A DNA stretch of 64,000 nucleotides from Chionoecetes opilio (taxonomy: Eukaryota; Arthropoda; Malacostraca; Decapoda; Majidae): NCBI GenBank assembly GCA_016584305.1, contig JACEEZ010011094.1, positions 62,001 through 126,000 of the forward strand. The letters are read 5' to 3'. How positions within the stretch are numbered: position 1 is the first letter of the stretch; each line of letters opens with the position of its first letter. Shown in pieces: positions 1 through 12,359 of this stretch. Under the pieces are notes generated by a model. It made no database searches and was not told the DNA's origin. It saw nothing but the letters and a program-made list of their open reading frames with translations. Made by a program: the position numbers and the translations under genes.

Positions 1-562
1 AATGCATCAGCCCGAAAACGTTTCTGGTCTGCTGTTGATAGAATAATTCAGTAAAATTCAGAAAAAACAACGTCGGGTGTTATGTGTTAAGTCTGATTAA
101 GGTATTTCACAGATTGACGTTCTCCTCTCGTCATCGTCATTACCATTTTAGTATCTATTATTTGGTCCGAAAGTTAAGCCGTGCTACTAATGTACAACTT
201 ATACTCAATTCTGTGCCTAGTGTCAGCGAAATTCTGCAAAAAACTACTACGTCACAGCTAGGGACTATCGCCAGCTAGGCGATAAGACAGTGATAATTCT
301 TTCACCAGTTTTTAAGTTGTCTGTCATGTCATTAACCTTGTATATCTTGTCGTTGTCTAAGGTAATTCCATGCCCGTTGAATGTAATTATGTGTTTACTT
401 TGTTATGTTATCTGTAATTACATTATTTCTACGGACGATACGCACTCTGTACAAGCTCCGCCTGGCCCGCTGTTGTGCGAAATAGTGTTAAGGCCGAAAT
501 CTGTAAACCCCTCCATTCATCGATCTTATTTCACTGGTTTTTACAGCTTAACTGCTGCCCTG
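1..562. other. Unassigned AT-rich DNA
   Basis: I recognise no coding, RNA or repeat feature in this stretch. Short open frames occur on the plus strand, but they have no recognisable motifs and look like chance frames. Confidence 0.5.
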
Positions 563-770
563 GAGACATGTTACAGGCAACATCGATGTCACTAGCTTCC
601 CATGAGAACACTACAAATAATAATAATACTCAAAAGCTTAAAAATAGCACTACAAAAAGTCAGGTAGTGGGATACGAGTATTGGTTTATCATGTATTATT
701 TAATCAACTATTATTACTTGTAAGTTTCTCATGGAAGCTAGTGACTCGATGTCTGCCTGTTAAGTGTCTC
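563..770. mobile_element. Small palindromic MITE-like element
   Basis: The two ends are near-perfect inverted repeats of about 45 bp. The left arm (563-609) contains CACTAGCTTCCCATGAGAAC and the right arm (724-770) contains its complement, GTTTCTCATGGAAGCTAGTG. The outer parts (GAGACATGTTACAGGC against GAGACACTTAACAGGC on the other strand) also pair. The loop of about 115 bp is AT-rich and non-coding. A non-autonomous DNA transposon is the simplest explanation. I could not fix a target-site duplication. Confidence 0.55.
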
Positions 771-1559
771 GATGCACCAAATTAGGCGTAAAATTAGTGA
801 AATAAGATAGATGAATGGATGGATCTACAGGATTTCGCACTGTATAGATTTCGCGCAACACCGCCATTTTGTTTATCTCTGACGTCTGTGCCGGTTTCCA
901 CTAGGACCTCCTATCCAGTTGCAATAGGGAAAAAGAAACCCGGCATAGTGGGTGATTTTAATCCTAATGAGGGACAGACTGCGATCTGGTATCGTCACAA
1001 GTCCCAGGCACACTGAACTAGACGCTTGGCGGCGCCGGTGAAAACAGAGCCCGCCAAACCATTTACTGTACGCGTGAGTTACAATTAGTTTAATACATAT
1101 AACTAAAACCATAGATTACTTTATAGCATAAGACTATAACTATTGCTAATTACACCAGCACACGCTCGGCCACACCTAACTGTGTCCGCACAGTCATTGC
1201 AACCTTCTGTTCGTGGCACCAAGAGTTCATCATCATTATTCAAAACATAAACAACATTCTGAACTATAAATCTAATACTAAGAAACTAGTACGATAATAT
1301 TAATAATAATTGTAATCTATAATAATATAAAGCGAAAGTGTGTGTGTTTTTGGTCTGTGTCTGTCCGCTCGGGGTGCCGCCCCTGTGCGGACGGATCATC
1401 TCATATGCACAGTTTTAGAATCGGCGTTGACAAGGGGGAAGTTTTAAGCCCCACTTATGAGTATGATCCAATCACTTTTTTTTTTTTTTTTTAGCAGTCT
1501 ATTAGCGAGAATTGTGAAAAAAAAAGTGGGTGCGAGAATGGGGAAACCTTATGTAGGGT
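771..1559. other. Unassigned intergenic DNA
   Basis: There is no recognisable gene. The stretch holds a poly-T run near 1477-1492 and a GC-rich hairpin-like segment near 1366-1395. It separates the small MITE from the G-rich minisatellite. Confidence 0.4.
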
Positions 1560-1945
1560 GAGAGTAATGAAGTGAGGTGAATGGGTGGTGATGGGTTAAT
1601 GGGTCGTGGGGGAGGGTGAGTGAATGGTTTGGAGGGTGATGGGTGATGGGTGAGGGAATAGGGAGGTGGATGAGGGGGTAATGGTTGAGTGAAATGGAGG
1701 TGTGGTGATGGCCTAATGGGTGGGGGGTGATGGGTATTATGGTGGGAGTGAATCGGGTGTGTGGTGATGGTTAATGGGTGGGGGGCGATGGGGTAATGGG
1801 TGGAGGAATGGGTGGAGGGTAGATGGGATAATGGAGAGTGAATGGGTGGGGGGTGATGGGTAATGGTGAGGAATCGGGTGGGGGGGTGATGGGTAAGGGT
1901 GTGAGTGAAGGGTTGCGGGGTGAGGTGATGTAAATGGGTTGGCGT
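1560..1945. repeat. G-rich minisatellite
   Basis: Irregular tandem repeats are built from blocks such as GGGTGATGGGTAATGGGTGG, with strong purine/T strand bias (G and T rich, almost no C). The repeat length wanders, so this is a decayed variable minisatellite. Long Pro/His/Ser-rich open frames on the minus strand (1737-2051) are by-products of the repeat and not genes. Confidence 0.8.
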
Positions 1946-2199
1946 AAATATACATTATAATCCATGATTCATGAAAGTTAGAAGGGGCTATCTGGAGTCT
2001 GATGTGGTAGAGGCGCAGGCCCACCAATAGCCCTCCGCAGGAGCTAGCCAAAAATGTCGCTGCGTGGAGGGCGGCTTGCGGTAGTGACTAACATAATGCT
2101 ATATAAATATAGAGTATTAAACGGAAGACTAATAATAACAGTGAAAGAAAAAATTTAAGGCATGTTGAACCCTATGTAGTGGACTTGGTCATGTGCATG
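1946..2199. other. Unassigned flank of the retroelement
   Basis: Non-coding sequence lies between the minisatellite and the integrase end of the Ty3/gypsy element. A 3' LTR would be expected in or near this interval because the element reads leftward. I could not find a stretch matching the region beyond the gag start at 12.99-14.2 kb, so no LTR is called. Confidence 0.3.
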
Positions 2200-2379
2200 A
2201 GAGGTCAGCTTTGACTCTCTTAGCCTATCGACATGTACTTACTCGTTAGTATTATTGAGTTTCATCAAGAAGTATGATTTATTTCCATGTACTGTTTTAC
2301 TCGGTGACTAAATAAGGATCCTGAAAAATTTAGAACACAACTATGTGGCGGTCAGGAGAAAGTTTTCCATAACAAAAAT

Positions 2380-3120
2380 CACCTGTGGAAATTGCAAACA
2401 GGACAAGCCATACTATGCTGTAACGCAATCATTCCTTGACGAGAAGCCTTAAGTTTTCCTCGAAAATGATCTGTGATATGATCTGAAAGGATTTTAGTTG
2501 AACTTTTGCATAATCGTCCACTGCAGTAGAAGGGACAGGAGATTGCAAAAGCAATCATAAGGTAATCCGGCTTGTCGACACCATGCACAATGAAATGTGA
2601 GAGTCTGCCTGTAGAAGGAATTTATGAGCATTTATCGAAGCCGCTACTGAGGTAGCTCAGTCCCCAAAGAAGTAATGAAAACTCGCAGCATAATGCGGAA
2701 GGACATCAAGAATCTTTATTACTCACTTTAACTAGCCCATTGCTTCGCAGGGTGATAAGCAGTAATGAACGTTTTGCGTAATCTTGAACTGCTCACAAAT
2801 GTTATGAAGAATTTGATTAACAAATTCAGGGCCATATCTGAAATCAGCACTCTAGGAGTTGTATAGGGAAAAATTTAATTTGAAAATAGAGCATGAGCAA
2901 CAGTTATAGCAGACTTGTTAGGCAAGGGGACGAGAATCACAAAACGTGTGATAGTGATCTACACATACTAGGACATATGGTGGACCCTGATGACTTCGAG
3001 GAAGCTGACGCACTAAGTCGATGCTACGGTGTACAAAAAGAGACTCAGGTAAAGGATATTCAAGGATAGGAGCAGTCCGTCATTACCATTGGTTGTGCAC
3101 ATGAAACGACAATTGGTTAA
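2380..3120 (-). pseudogene. pol: Ty3/gypsy integrase core, broken
   Basis: The minus strand gives the retroviral-type integrase core in order. It shows 'RFVILVPLPNKSAITVAH' (about 2960-2905), then 'LISD' preceding the second catalytic region (about 2850), and 'TFITAYHPA' (about 2775-2745). A downstream block includes 'HYAASFHYFFGDSATS' and the open frame 2588-2379. The HPA after 'TAY' is typical of Ty3/gypsy integrases. Stops interrupt it. The element therefore ends somewhere left of 2380. Confidence 0.75.
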
Positions 3121-3439
3121 CATGTTCTCTGATTCGATGCGCATGTAGGCCTTTAAATACTTACGACGTACAGCGACAAGGTTCTGTCTCGACCCGGACG
3201 ACCTGCTTGAGCATGTCGGGACATGATTTTAAAGCAGTTTCCACTGACTGGCAGGAATAACTAGTTGAGTAACGTGTTCTCGTCCATAGTAACCTTACGA
3301 AAAAAGAACTTTCCTCAACTATTGAAAACTGTAAAAGTGGAACTGAAAATTTGGCAATAAAGATTCCTCCCAGACTATCGTGAATAAATCACTTTTGACA
3401 CACAGGTTTTGACGTTGGAGATCGAGAATGTCTGTGCTG

Positions 3440-3960
3440 CTTCTCAATTTGAAGTGTCTGAGAGCCCACTGCTATGGAATGTTGCCTTGAAAGTGCGTCT
3501 GCAAACATGATTTTATTATCAGGTAAATATTTCGATAGTAGGATCAAATTCCTGAATAGTGAGGAAGAGACCGGCCACCACGCACAGAGGTTTTTCCCTG
3601 TAAAGCAGATTCAGCACGGAGTGTGATCAGTGTAAACTGTAATGGTGATACCCATATCATAATTTTCCTTGAAAGGCTTAAAGGGCCCACACACAGCAAG
3701 AGCTTCAAGATGAGTACTGAGCTACCAGTGACTTCTACATAATTAAGCATCTAATAGGCATATGCAACAAATGAGGAGCGTTTCCACATCAACTGTTTGC
3801 ATCAAGACGCACCAACGCTAGGGGCAGAAGCATCTGTCACAAGAGTGGTGAAAGGCATATCAGGTAGTCAGGAAATGTAGAATTGGCGCATGTGTAAACG
3901 CTTGTTTCAAAAGTATCAAAACTTTGTTGTGGGGGACCATTCCAAGCGAAAGGAACGTCC
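3440..3960 (-). pseudogene. pol: Ty3/gypsy RNase H domain, broken
   Basis: Immediately after the RT, the minus strand reads TLVTDASAPSVGAS (about 3850-3810), the first catalytic Asp block of gypsy RNase H. It continues with a block containing 'FKENYDMGITITVYTDHTP' (about 3690-3620) and ends with LPDNKIMFADALSR (about 3515-3475). The last is the classic 'YxPGxxNxxADALSR' tether of gypsy polyproteins. Frame changes separate the blocks. Together they degrade the RNA strand during reverse transcription in an intact element. Confidence 0.85.
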
Positions 3961-4059
3961 TTTTTCAAGATGTCGTGTCAGAGGACTAGCAATCGAGAAC
4001 ATAGTTCTTTACAAAAGCACGATAGATACCCGACAACCCAAGAAAGACCGTACCTTTCC

Positions 4060-4900
4060 AGTGTTGTTAGCGGGTGGGAAATTCTGTGACGGCTTCCGAT
4101 TTGCAACCAACGTGTGGATTCCATCCTTGTCGACGCAGGGCCTAAAAAGTCAATGCGTGACTTGGGAAACTGATTTGCGCACGTTAGTTTGAAGGCCGCC
4201 TCAGTAAGTTCTGGAAACACAAGGGAAGTTTCCAAAAGTGAATGGATAAGTCTTGGAGACAAGTATGAAGTCGTCAATGTAGACGAAAAACCATCACCTA
4301 TAATGCCGTGAACATGAAACAAGTTGTTTACTAGCCGTTGGCAGTACGAGGTGAGTTCCTCAAACCCAATAGCGACATTCTCAGCCATTATAATGACGCC
4401 AATTATTGTTGAGAAGGCAGTTATTTTCCCGAGATTTCTCTTCTACGGGAATCTGCCAGAAACTAGACTGAGGTCCAATGGTAAAAACTGTATGTATCCT
4501 TCCCTATAGACTGCAAAAAGGTCTCTCATAAAACAGGGAGGATGGATACTGGATAGTGATCGGATACAGTTAAATTGTAAACTTCCTGAAATCTAGCCAC
4601 AGGCCGGTAAGTACATCACTTTTCTTAACCAATAACAAGGGTGAGTTCAAGGAGAATAAGCACTCCTGATAGTCCTTCATCCAACATGTCCGTTTATCGC
4701 CCGTGACCACAGATCTTGGCTATGCAGGCCTTACGGATAAGAAGTACATAGAAGGCTGTGATCTGGTTTAAGCACATGTGATGCGTGATTTTGTCTGGTA
4801 CTACTAGGGGTTCCCAGGTACGGCAAAGAGAGGCCTGTGTGTCGCGAGACAAAGCGAGAAGCTCAGCTTTAAGCCTCAGGAAAATCAATAACTGTAATAA
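4060..4900 (-). pseudogene. pol: Ty3/gypsy reverse transcriptase, broken
   Basis: RT converts the element RNA to DNA. Across shifting minus-strand frames the expected blocks appear in order. These are SPLLLVKK with a following 'LDFRK' (about 4680-4590), a 'DRYP' block (about 4570), 'REKSRENN' (about 4430) and the catalytic YIDD box with following FILVSK (codons at 4270-4281). After that come 'LTEAAFKL' and 'IDFLG' (about 4210-4130). A frame of 136 codons (4388-3978) covers the thumb region in a different frame from YIDD, so at least one indel lies between them. The match to the Ty3/gypsy order is strong. The gene is not functional. Confidence 0.8.
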
Positions 4901-5899
4901 GGTATTAGCCTGTTGACTTATGTTTGCCTGGTCCTCACTAAATTAGTCTTCGTAGAGACTGCTTGCAAGAACGTGGAAGGAGCATGCAAGGTCAAACTAT
5001 TTGGTCTTTCAAGCTGCATAACAAAACCACCATTTTTAAGAGTTAAGTTAAGGGAACCCGTGTAAATTTGTGACAACGGCGTACGCCTTATGTGATCATC
5101 ACGTACCGCTGAAAGCGTTCCATCAAGCGCCAAGCGAACTTACAAGGATAGTGTCAGGTAAAGCACCAGCTAACGTCGACAGTGAGCCACTTGGACTCTC
5201 ACGCGAGGAACAGAAGATGGTGGGAGCCAACATATTGGTCTCCCACGAAACACAGAAGACACCAAGCCGGCCGGTAGGAACTGAAAGTTTCGTTTCCCCA
5301 CTAGTAAAGCAGTCAGGGCTTATACTAACAGAAGCGGGCTTGTGCTGCCGTCACTGTTAGGAAAAATCTAAACTTATCAAGCAATGGGGATGGGACTTGT
5401 CATTGGGGAAAAGAACGCCATTTAATGAAATGCCTGTGTGATGTCGGAATTACATCAATGTGTATGAGTAGCAAGTCAGAGTCGAAGCCCAAAAGACCCA
5501 TCTATTGTACAAGCAAAATGCTTGTGTTACTATATCAAACGTATGTTAAGACTTTGGAGTTAGGGGCAAGCATAGAGGAAGGGTCACAGTGCGCATCACC
5601 TCTAGTGTGAGATCTTGAACACTTTGTAGAGTGGCTGTAGAGGGTAACAAGGGAATATATTATATCAACTTTGTTTAAATTACATAAGCACACTACTGAG
5701 CGCAATATTACATGAAGCACTGTGTCCACCCCAAGAAATGTCCGAGTGAAACACTGAATTGTCATATAGAAAGACAATGCAGCAATATAGAAGGGGGACT
5801 ATGAACCACAGGCTGTTCCAAAGTCTGTGGACTTGTGTCAGAAACTAAGCTGGGCTTCTTTGAACCCGGGACGAAATCTTCCCCCGACTGAGTGATTAT

Positions 5900-6640
5900 A
5901 CCATAACCATTACCTACTGTACCAGTCTGAGAAGCCTTCCACGCCTCAGAACGACAGCATTCCTCGTGAATGATTCCACGCCTCGTGAATTACGCAATAT
6001 TCGCGAGAGGGCGAAAATGCATACGAGGCTGTTGTTGGCCGTGCAGGAGAGACAAAACGAGATGGTGGAGGTATAGGAGGCAAAGTATGTCTTTGCTGCT
6101 AAACAACCTGCATATTGATCCACTTTAGTGAGAAGACATCGTCTACTTCCTTTTTTTCTGTATAGCAGTACTTACAGAATGACATTGTGTCCAGACAATA
6201 GTAACACTGCTGGGTGCACGAGTAGAAAACACTGGAGGTGGAAAAGGTGGTGGAGAGATGGAGGTAAGGATGGAATGAATTGAGCTTCCTGACACCGGCT
6301 CCACTGACCTAGATTGTAAAATGATTTTAGGCATCTCACGTAGCCGCCTTAGTAATTTTCGTAGAAAATTCTAGAAGGTGTAGTCACCTGCTGTAACTAA
6401 AGAAGATTGCACACAAGCCGATACGACCCCGTCTTGTGGAGTCAAAAAGGTGATATAATACTGAAATTCTAGAAGAGTTTATCTCCCACTGATAAATGAC
6501 TATTTTCAAACCAGAAGCAAGATTTAGGCTTCTGTTGCTTCTGAGGCAATATTAGAAGCACGTGCCTGACCTCTTAACCTGCCAGCACTACCCAACTGTG
6601 TGGTCAATGCTTCAGCATAATAGTCTTGAGACCGACCAAA
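5900..6640 (-). pseudogene. gag: gag C-terminal part with zinc knuckle, broken
   Basis: The minus strand resumes a Gag-like reading left of the palindrome. At about 6620-6540 it reads DYYAEALTTQLGSAG. Near 5995-5950 there is CVIHEAWNHSREEC, a C-x2-H-x4-H-x4-C knuckle. That spacing is the nucleocapsid zinc-knuckle spacing with His in place of the second Cys. Several frame changes lie between these points. Downstream (5.9-4.7 kb), where a protease should be, I see no clear D-S/T-G motif. Confidence 0.4.
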
Positions 6641-6644
6641 AGTA

Positions 6645-9600
6645 ATGCTCCGGCGGGGGAGTAATTCTCATTATGATTTTCATTAGACCAATGTCTCAAG
6701 TGTCAGAAAAAGGTGTGATGGCACATCTGAGAACGGTAGCTTAGTGCCAGTATGGACGCCATCTTTGAAACCACCCAGCTCGAAAATTGAACATTTGGTG
6801 GGGTTACATTGTTGCAAAGTGCTATCTGGCACTTCATACTAGCTATCGATGTGCGGTGACGACTAAATATTACTCCAATGTGTACGTCTAAATAAAGATA
6901 ATATGAAGCATTTTGTTATAGATTAATTATATAAAAATCAATTCTCGAAAAAAATCATATATTTCTCAATATTTTATTATTAGCTTGTACTGTTTTTAGT
7001 GAAACAAACACTGTATGATTTTCCAAATTAGCATTTTGCTACACCGGTATCTGTCTATAAAAATAAACTCACAAGTACACATCATCATGCACCACGAGTT
7101 TACAACAAAATATGTAAAGAGGCATAAATGACTTAGGCGCCGCTTTGGGCATTATCTATTAGTGACGATAAGCAAGGTAGAATGTGTAAGGAGAGGATTT
7201 TACACCCATACGATATCTTAATAAGCAGGCGGAAATTGTTACATAGGAAATCTGCACAGTGGTGGCCATCTGGATTTCAAAACTGGACCCAATTATACTT
7301 AATTATTCGATTACTAGAGTCTTTGCGAAAGACGTATGGCGCTGATGTTAACACCATACGATGTATATTCCTAATAGCAAGCGGAGCGTATCATTGAACA
7401 TGTCATGTTAGTCAAATAACACCGTATGATCTTCCAAATTATACATTTTGCTAAACCGTTATCTGTCTATAAAGATGTTCAGGCAATCTTGGCTGAATTA
7501 TAATAGAGAACAACATATGCTAACTATATACAGTGCACCACAAAGTTTAATCATCAGAGTCCCATCAGAGTCATTGCATCTGAGCCAGATAGCATCAGCC
7601 TGCACAGTTGGAGCATCCTGCAGCTTACACACAAAACAGTGCATTAACCCATTCAGTATGCAGGAGCAATCTGCGTTCGACACGTTCCTCTGCATGTGCA
7701 TTGAGATGAGAGTCAGACGACATCTGGAGTGGTAGACCCGCAATCCATCGGATTGAGCGAACCAACCATCTCGAGTTCCCGCAGCGACTGACTGATGAGT
7801 GTGGGACGTGGCAGGTTGTCAAGGCTGCGTCGCAGATAGCCGCCTGATAGTTGGCCTAAGGTATGCTGCATCAAGGAGTCTTCACAAGGCGGCAATTGTC
7901 CAGATTCGATATGGCCCTTCTTTGCACAGAACAGGTGACTAGAACGGAGTGAATTAGCCCGACGATCTTCGTGTACCCTGGGATACAGCTGACACTGTGA
8001 AGGCCTGAATTGCTATTGAAGACGTCTGTTGGTACATTTCACGAAGATCCCAGAATCCTGTGAATGCCTTGAAGATACAGATCTTCGCTTGCACAAAGCT
8101 TCAAAGCCTTTATCTTTTCCTTGGCTAGCCCAGAGCACCAGTTGTCACACCCGCTCTATGCATGAAGATCCTGGCAATTGCCGGCAAACCCAGACCCCAA
8201 TCACCGCAGCCAAACAGTGTTAACTCAGCTAGGAACCATCGATAGTAGCTCTCATCAGACGAGGAACAAAGGTTCGAGTCAGAATGATTTGACGTTGAAA
8301 GTTCGGTCTGCGGTATTGGGGTTGAGTTTGCAGTGCATTGCCCAGGGCTTCTGCATGGAAGCGGGTCGTGACACTGATAGTGCTCTGGTAGGCAAAGGGA
8401 AGATAAAGGCCTTTGAAGCTTGTGACAACGAATGAATCTGTATCTTCTAAGCATTCACTAGATCTGGGATCTTCGATGGAATGTACCAACAGACGTCTTC
8501 AATAGCATTCAAGGACTTCACGTGTCAGCTGTACGCCAGGGACCGAAGATCGTCGGTGCTAATTCACTCCGTTTATTCACATAGTTCTGTGCAAAGAAGG
8601 GCCAGATGAATCTGGACAATCTGCCGCCTGTGAAGACTCCTTGATGCAGCATACGCTTAGGGCCAACTATCAGGGCGGCTATCTGCGACGCAGCCTTGAA
8701 ACCTGCAAGACGTCCAGCACCATCAGCAGGACGATGGCTTGGGAAACTCGATGATGGCGGTTCGCTCAAAACTCCGATAGGCTGGCGGGTCTACCAGCTC
8801 CAGATGTCGTCTTGAACTCATCTCATCGCCATGCAGAAGGACGTGTCGACCGTCAGATTCTCCCGGCATAACTGAATGGGTTGAAGTGCACTGTTGTGTG
8901 TAAGTGCAGGGATGCTCCAACATGGTGCAAGGATGATGCTATCCGTGGCTCAGGATGCCAATGACTCTGTGGCGACTCTGTGATTAACCTTTGTGGGACT
9001 GTATATTGTATGCATATGTTGTTTCTATATAATGCAGGCAAATTGCCCTGAAAATCTTTATAGACAGATAAACGGTTGTAGCAAAATGTATAATTTGAAG
9101 ATCATACTGGTGTTCATTTGACTAAAACATGGACATGTTCAATGATACCTCCGCTGCATTATAGGAATAAGGGAGAAATCGTATGGTGTTAAAATCAGCT
9201 CCATTACGTCCTTTCCAAACTCTAGTAATGAATAATTAATAAATAGGCGGCCATTTTGAAATCAAGATCGGCCACAAAGTGCAGATCTTCCTATGTAACA
9301 ATTCCGCCTGACTTATTAGGATATCGTATGCGTGTTAAAATCTCTCCGTACGACATTCCTAACTTGCGTTATCGTCAGAATAAGATATGCCAGCCGGCGG
9401 ACCTAAGTCATTTTTATGCCTCTTTACATATATTTGTTGTAAACTCGTGGTGGATGATATGTTGTACTTGTTGAGTATTTTGTATGACAGATAACGGTGT
9501 AGCAAAATGCATAATTTGGAAAATCATTACCAGTGTTCGTGTCACTAAAAAAAGTAAAGTCTAATAATAAAATATTGAAAAATATATGATTTTTTTCTTC

Positions 9601-9908
9601 GATAATTGATTTGTGATAATAATTAATTATAACAAAATGCTTTCATATTGTATTTTTATTTATGACGCTACACATGGACGTATATTTAGTCGTCAAACCG
9701 ACACATCGATAGCAGTATAGAAGGCCAGATACAACGTGCAACAATGACACCACCAAATGGGCATTTCGCAAGATGGGTGGTTCAAAAGATGGCGTCCATC
9801 TGGAGCACTAAGGTACGTCTCAGATGTCCATTCATGCATTTTCTGATACTGAGATATTGCCCTAATGGAAAATCATAATGAGATATTACTCCCCCCGCCG
9901 GAGCATTC
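6645..9908. mobile_element. 3.26 kb near-perfect palindrome (foldback-type insertion)
   Basis: The left arm (about 6645-8213) and right arm (about 8310-9908) are reverse complements over their whole length, with scattered substitutions and small indels. The loop is about 100 bp. Matched landmarks include the ends (AATGCTCCGGCGGGGG at 6645; CCCCCGCCGGAGCATT at 9892-9907). Further pairs are the 'CACGAGTTTACAACAAA' block (7095 vs 9440), 'ATCTGTCTATAAAGAT' (7463 vs 9056) and 'AGACGTCTGTTGGTACA' (8022 vs 8500). I found no transposase. It lies inside the gag region of the gypsy element, so it is a later insertion, most like a Foldback element or a DNA transposon with giant TIRs. A clean target-site duplication was not identified. 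Confidence 0.85.
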
Positions 9909-10054
9909 ATTCAAAAAATTATGGCCGGTTCCTGCTCAAGGACATAAGTAAATGACCATTGCGAAGAATCATTATGTTGTGCCACACCAAAAATCCTTAG
10001 AAAAATAATCCTACGAACATACTACATAACACGGACAACACATGTATTGCTCTG
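9909..10054 (-). pseudogene. gag: gag middle fragment between two insertions
   Basis: On the minus strand this short stretch reads FLRIFGVAQHNDSSQW followed by SFTYVLEQEP. It continues the capsid-like reading that breaks off at 12.55 kb. It is isolated between the 2.5 kb inverted-repeat element on the right and the 3.26 kb palindrome on the left. Its continuity with the flanking gag pieces is the main evidence that both neighbours are insertions into one retroelement. Confidence 0.45.
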
Positions 10055-10240
10055 GAGATGGTGTTAAAGCGATTTTTTAGACTAATTTGGGTACGCTGAT
10101 TCAAAAATCATAAACGTTTTGCGTAACACGTCAAGGATTTTGAGTTACAGATAATACTCCATTGCCTAGAAGTCAGGATTTCAATGAAATTTACAAAAAT
10201 TATTTATTCATTTATTTCATCAGGATGCTTCACTTCCATA
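10055..10240. repeat. Left inverted repeat of the unclassified element
   Basis: This is the reverse complement of about 12360-12552, with small indels. Shared anchors are CTAATTTGGGTA, CACGTCAAGGATTTT (right copy CACGTCAGGATTTT) and GCCTAGAAGTCA, followed by a stretch ending TTTATTTCATCA. Confidence 0.8.
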
Positions 10241-10623
10241 TGTCTTTAATGCCTTATTGTTAAGAGGTGGTAGGCTTCAGACTGCAATATGAAGCGATGT
10301 CTGTAGCAGATTGTATAAGCGTATTGATGCGAGGTGGATGTGGTGGTTGCGGTTGGTCTTAGGATCTTTGTAGGCCCTTGTGAGCCGTTGGCTGGCGACA
10401 GAACAAAGATCACGCGCTCTTGAAGAAACGACTTTCTTTAACACAAACTAGACCACGCGCAACCAACACATCATCGCCGCAATCAATACGCCTATACACA
10501 TTAGATACAGATCAGCGACTTTCGAGTGCCCAGTCTGCCAGCTACCACCTCTTACTGTAACTACGATATTATACAACGTACTTATATAACTACTAATTTT
10601 GGTTTTTTTTTTCTTTCAGGTAA

Positions 10624-12330
10624 ACATGAGTAGACGTTACCTGTACCAATCCTCCAGACAACTTCTGTTTTATCGTCTGTGGTCGGTTATACAAAAAGAG
10701 CAACAGCGAAGTCGTATCTACGGCAGTGGAAAATTGAAGGCCGCCTACTTTCACTACTTTCGGGTGTTTAAGGTGGGCGGACAAAGGAAAGAGTTGGGCA
10801 CCAAACATCTGCTGACACAAGCTGCCACTCAGCCTGTGACTCAGTGGTTGGTGGGCAATGCGCGCGAGCCGTCCATTTGCGGGTGCCATGATATGGCGTG
10901 AGCCGCGAATCATCATGATGATTGTTATTTCTGCTGCACAAGCATCGCCGCTTCAACAGGAAGAATAAAGCCAACAATCAAGTACGATGACTGCTCTCCT
11001 GCCCCCTTTTTTTTTTCGGTAAAAACCTGTGCTCATGATGACGAGAACCCCGTTCCAACATGTCCAGCTGATCAGAACAATAACTAGTAAGCAGTGGCGA
11101 ACGAAGAGGATGGTGATGAACCTTTGAACCGACACTCAAGAACAAGAAACCACAACTCGAACCAGGGGAGTTAAATGATCTTGTACAGAGATCTCTCAAC
11201 GCTGTCAAAGGCGAAGGCCAGAGATGCTTGGATTAAGGCTGCAGCAGTGGAATCTACTTGAACCTAACACCAAGATATCCTTGTTTCAGAGCACGAACAG
11301 CGACATGGCTCAGTCTTTGAGATGGAAGACACGATGACATTATGCAGTGACATCAACGGTCTGTTGAAAGACAACTGCGGTGTGATCACGATCCTGCAGA
11401 CTGGCGCCTCTTCATCGACTACGGGGAAGACAGCTGAAGGTGCTTTGCTCCACAATGGCAAACAAGAAACCATCAGTCCCACTGGCTCACGCGTTCGGCA
11501 TGAAAGAGACCTATTGACGACTATGCGGGAGGCTGCTGATTCCACGCAAGTACAATGACTTCAACTGGCACATTGCGTAGGACCTGAAGTGGTGGCGCTG
11601 TGTTAGGCTGCAGTCAGGTACACGAAAACATTTGCTTTCCATGTCTCTGGGATAGCAGAGACAGACAAGACCCAACTGCGACGTAAGAATGATTGGAAAG
11701 AATCGGACGGAGCATGTAACCTCGTCGATACAACGTGAAGCATGTCGCCTTTGTCGACCCATGCCAAGATTTCCTTCACCACTCCACAGTAAAGCTCGGC
11801 TTGATGAGAATTTTGTAGGGCAATGGATCGGAATGGGCGTGGGTTTTTATTACCTGAAGGAGAAGTTGGCAACACCTTGTCGGAGGCTAAGATCAAGGCT
11901 GGTTTTCGTCTGTCTTTGCTTGGACCGCAAATCCGAGCGGTTAATGAAGGGACGAAACTTTCCGACAAACCTCTAAACCCCAAAGAGCTGGCGCGTGGAG
12001 GAGCTTTTCCCCAAAGCTGTGACGGAAAACTTATTGGGAAACGAGGCGCGGACAACCTATGAAGAAATAGTGCAGCAGTGCTGGAGTCCTTAGGAAACTT
12101 GGCTCAGGATGTCACCTGAGGATTCCAAATTTTCCTACCCAGCACCTGACACTTCTGCCACTGACAAACTTGGGCTGTCGGATCCGAGACACGGCGAGCG
12201 ATTCCACAAAGAGATTCACTATCGAGACGAGTACCAAGGCGGCACAAACCGAAATGATGGGCGACTTCTGCTGGTTCCGTGTGCTCGTGAACTGAACAGA
12301 GCAGCACAAACGCAAAGCAAATGTCTAAAG
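10624..12330 (+). pseudogene. Uncharacterised arthropod multicopy protein, broken
   Basis: Plus-strand fragments in several frames match, from memory, one uncharacterised arthropod protein family often present in many copies. A 'CYFC' motif followed by KPTIKYDD lies near 10925-10985. LGLRLQQWNLLEPNTKISLF follows (about 11227-11290), then 'LCSDINGLLK' (11343-11373). Next come 'KKPSVPLAHAF' (about 11470-11500) and a 'DLK' block with 'LQSG' (about 11582-11620). The C-terminal half has 'FVGPQIRAV' (in frame pieces about 11905-11945), 'DPRHGERFHKEI' (12184-12216) and 'EYQGG' (12226-12240), and the reading ends near 12338. A polypyrimidine-AG acceptor-like site precedes 10620. At least five frame changes break it. 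I know of no biochemical function for the family. Confidence 0.6.
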
Positions 12331-12359
12331 CATTTTTAATTACATTCTAGTAGAGTTTT

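Noticed and set aside
5130..5420. Retroviral-type aspartic protease
   Set aside because: The position is right, but I found no D-T/S-G motif or flap sequence in any minus-strand frame.
6645..9908. Pair of divergent or convergent genes in the palindrome arms
   Set aside because: The open frames in the arms are short, not conserved between the arms and lack motifs.
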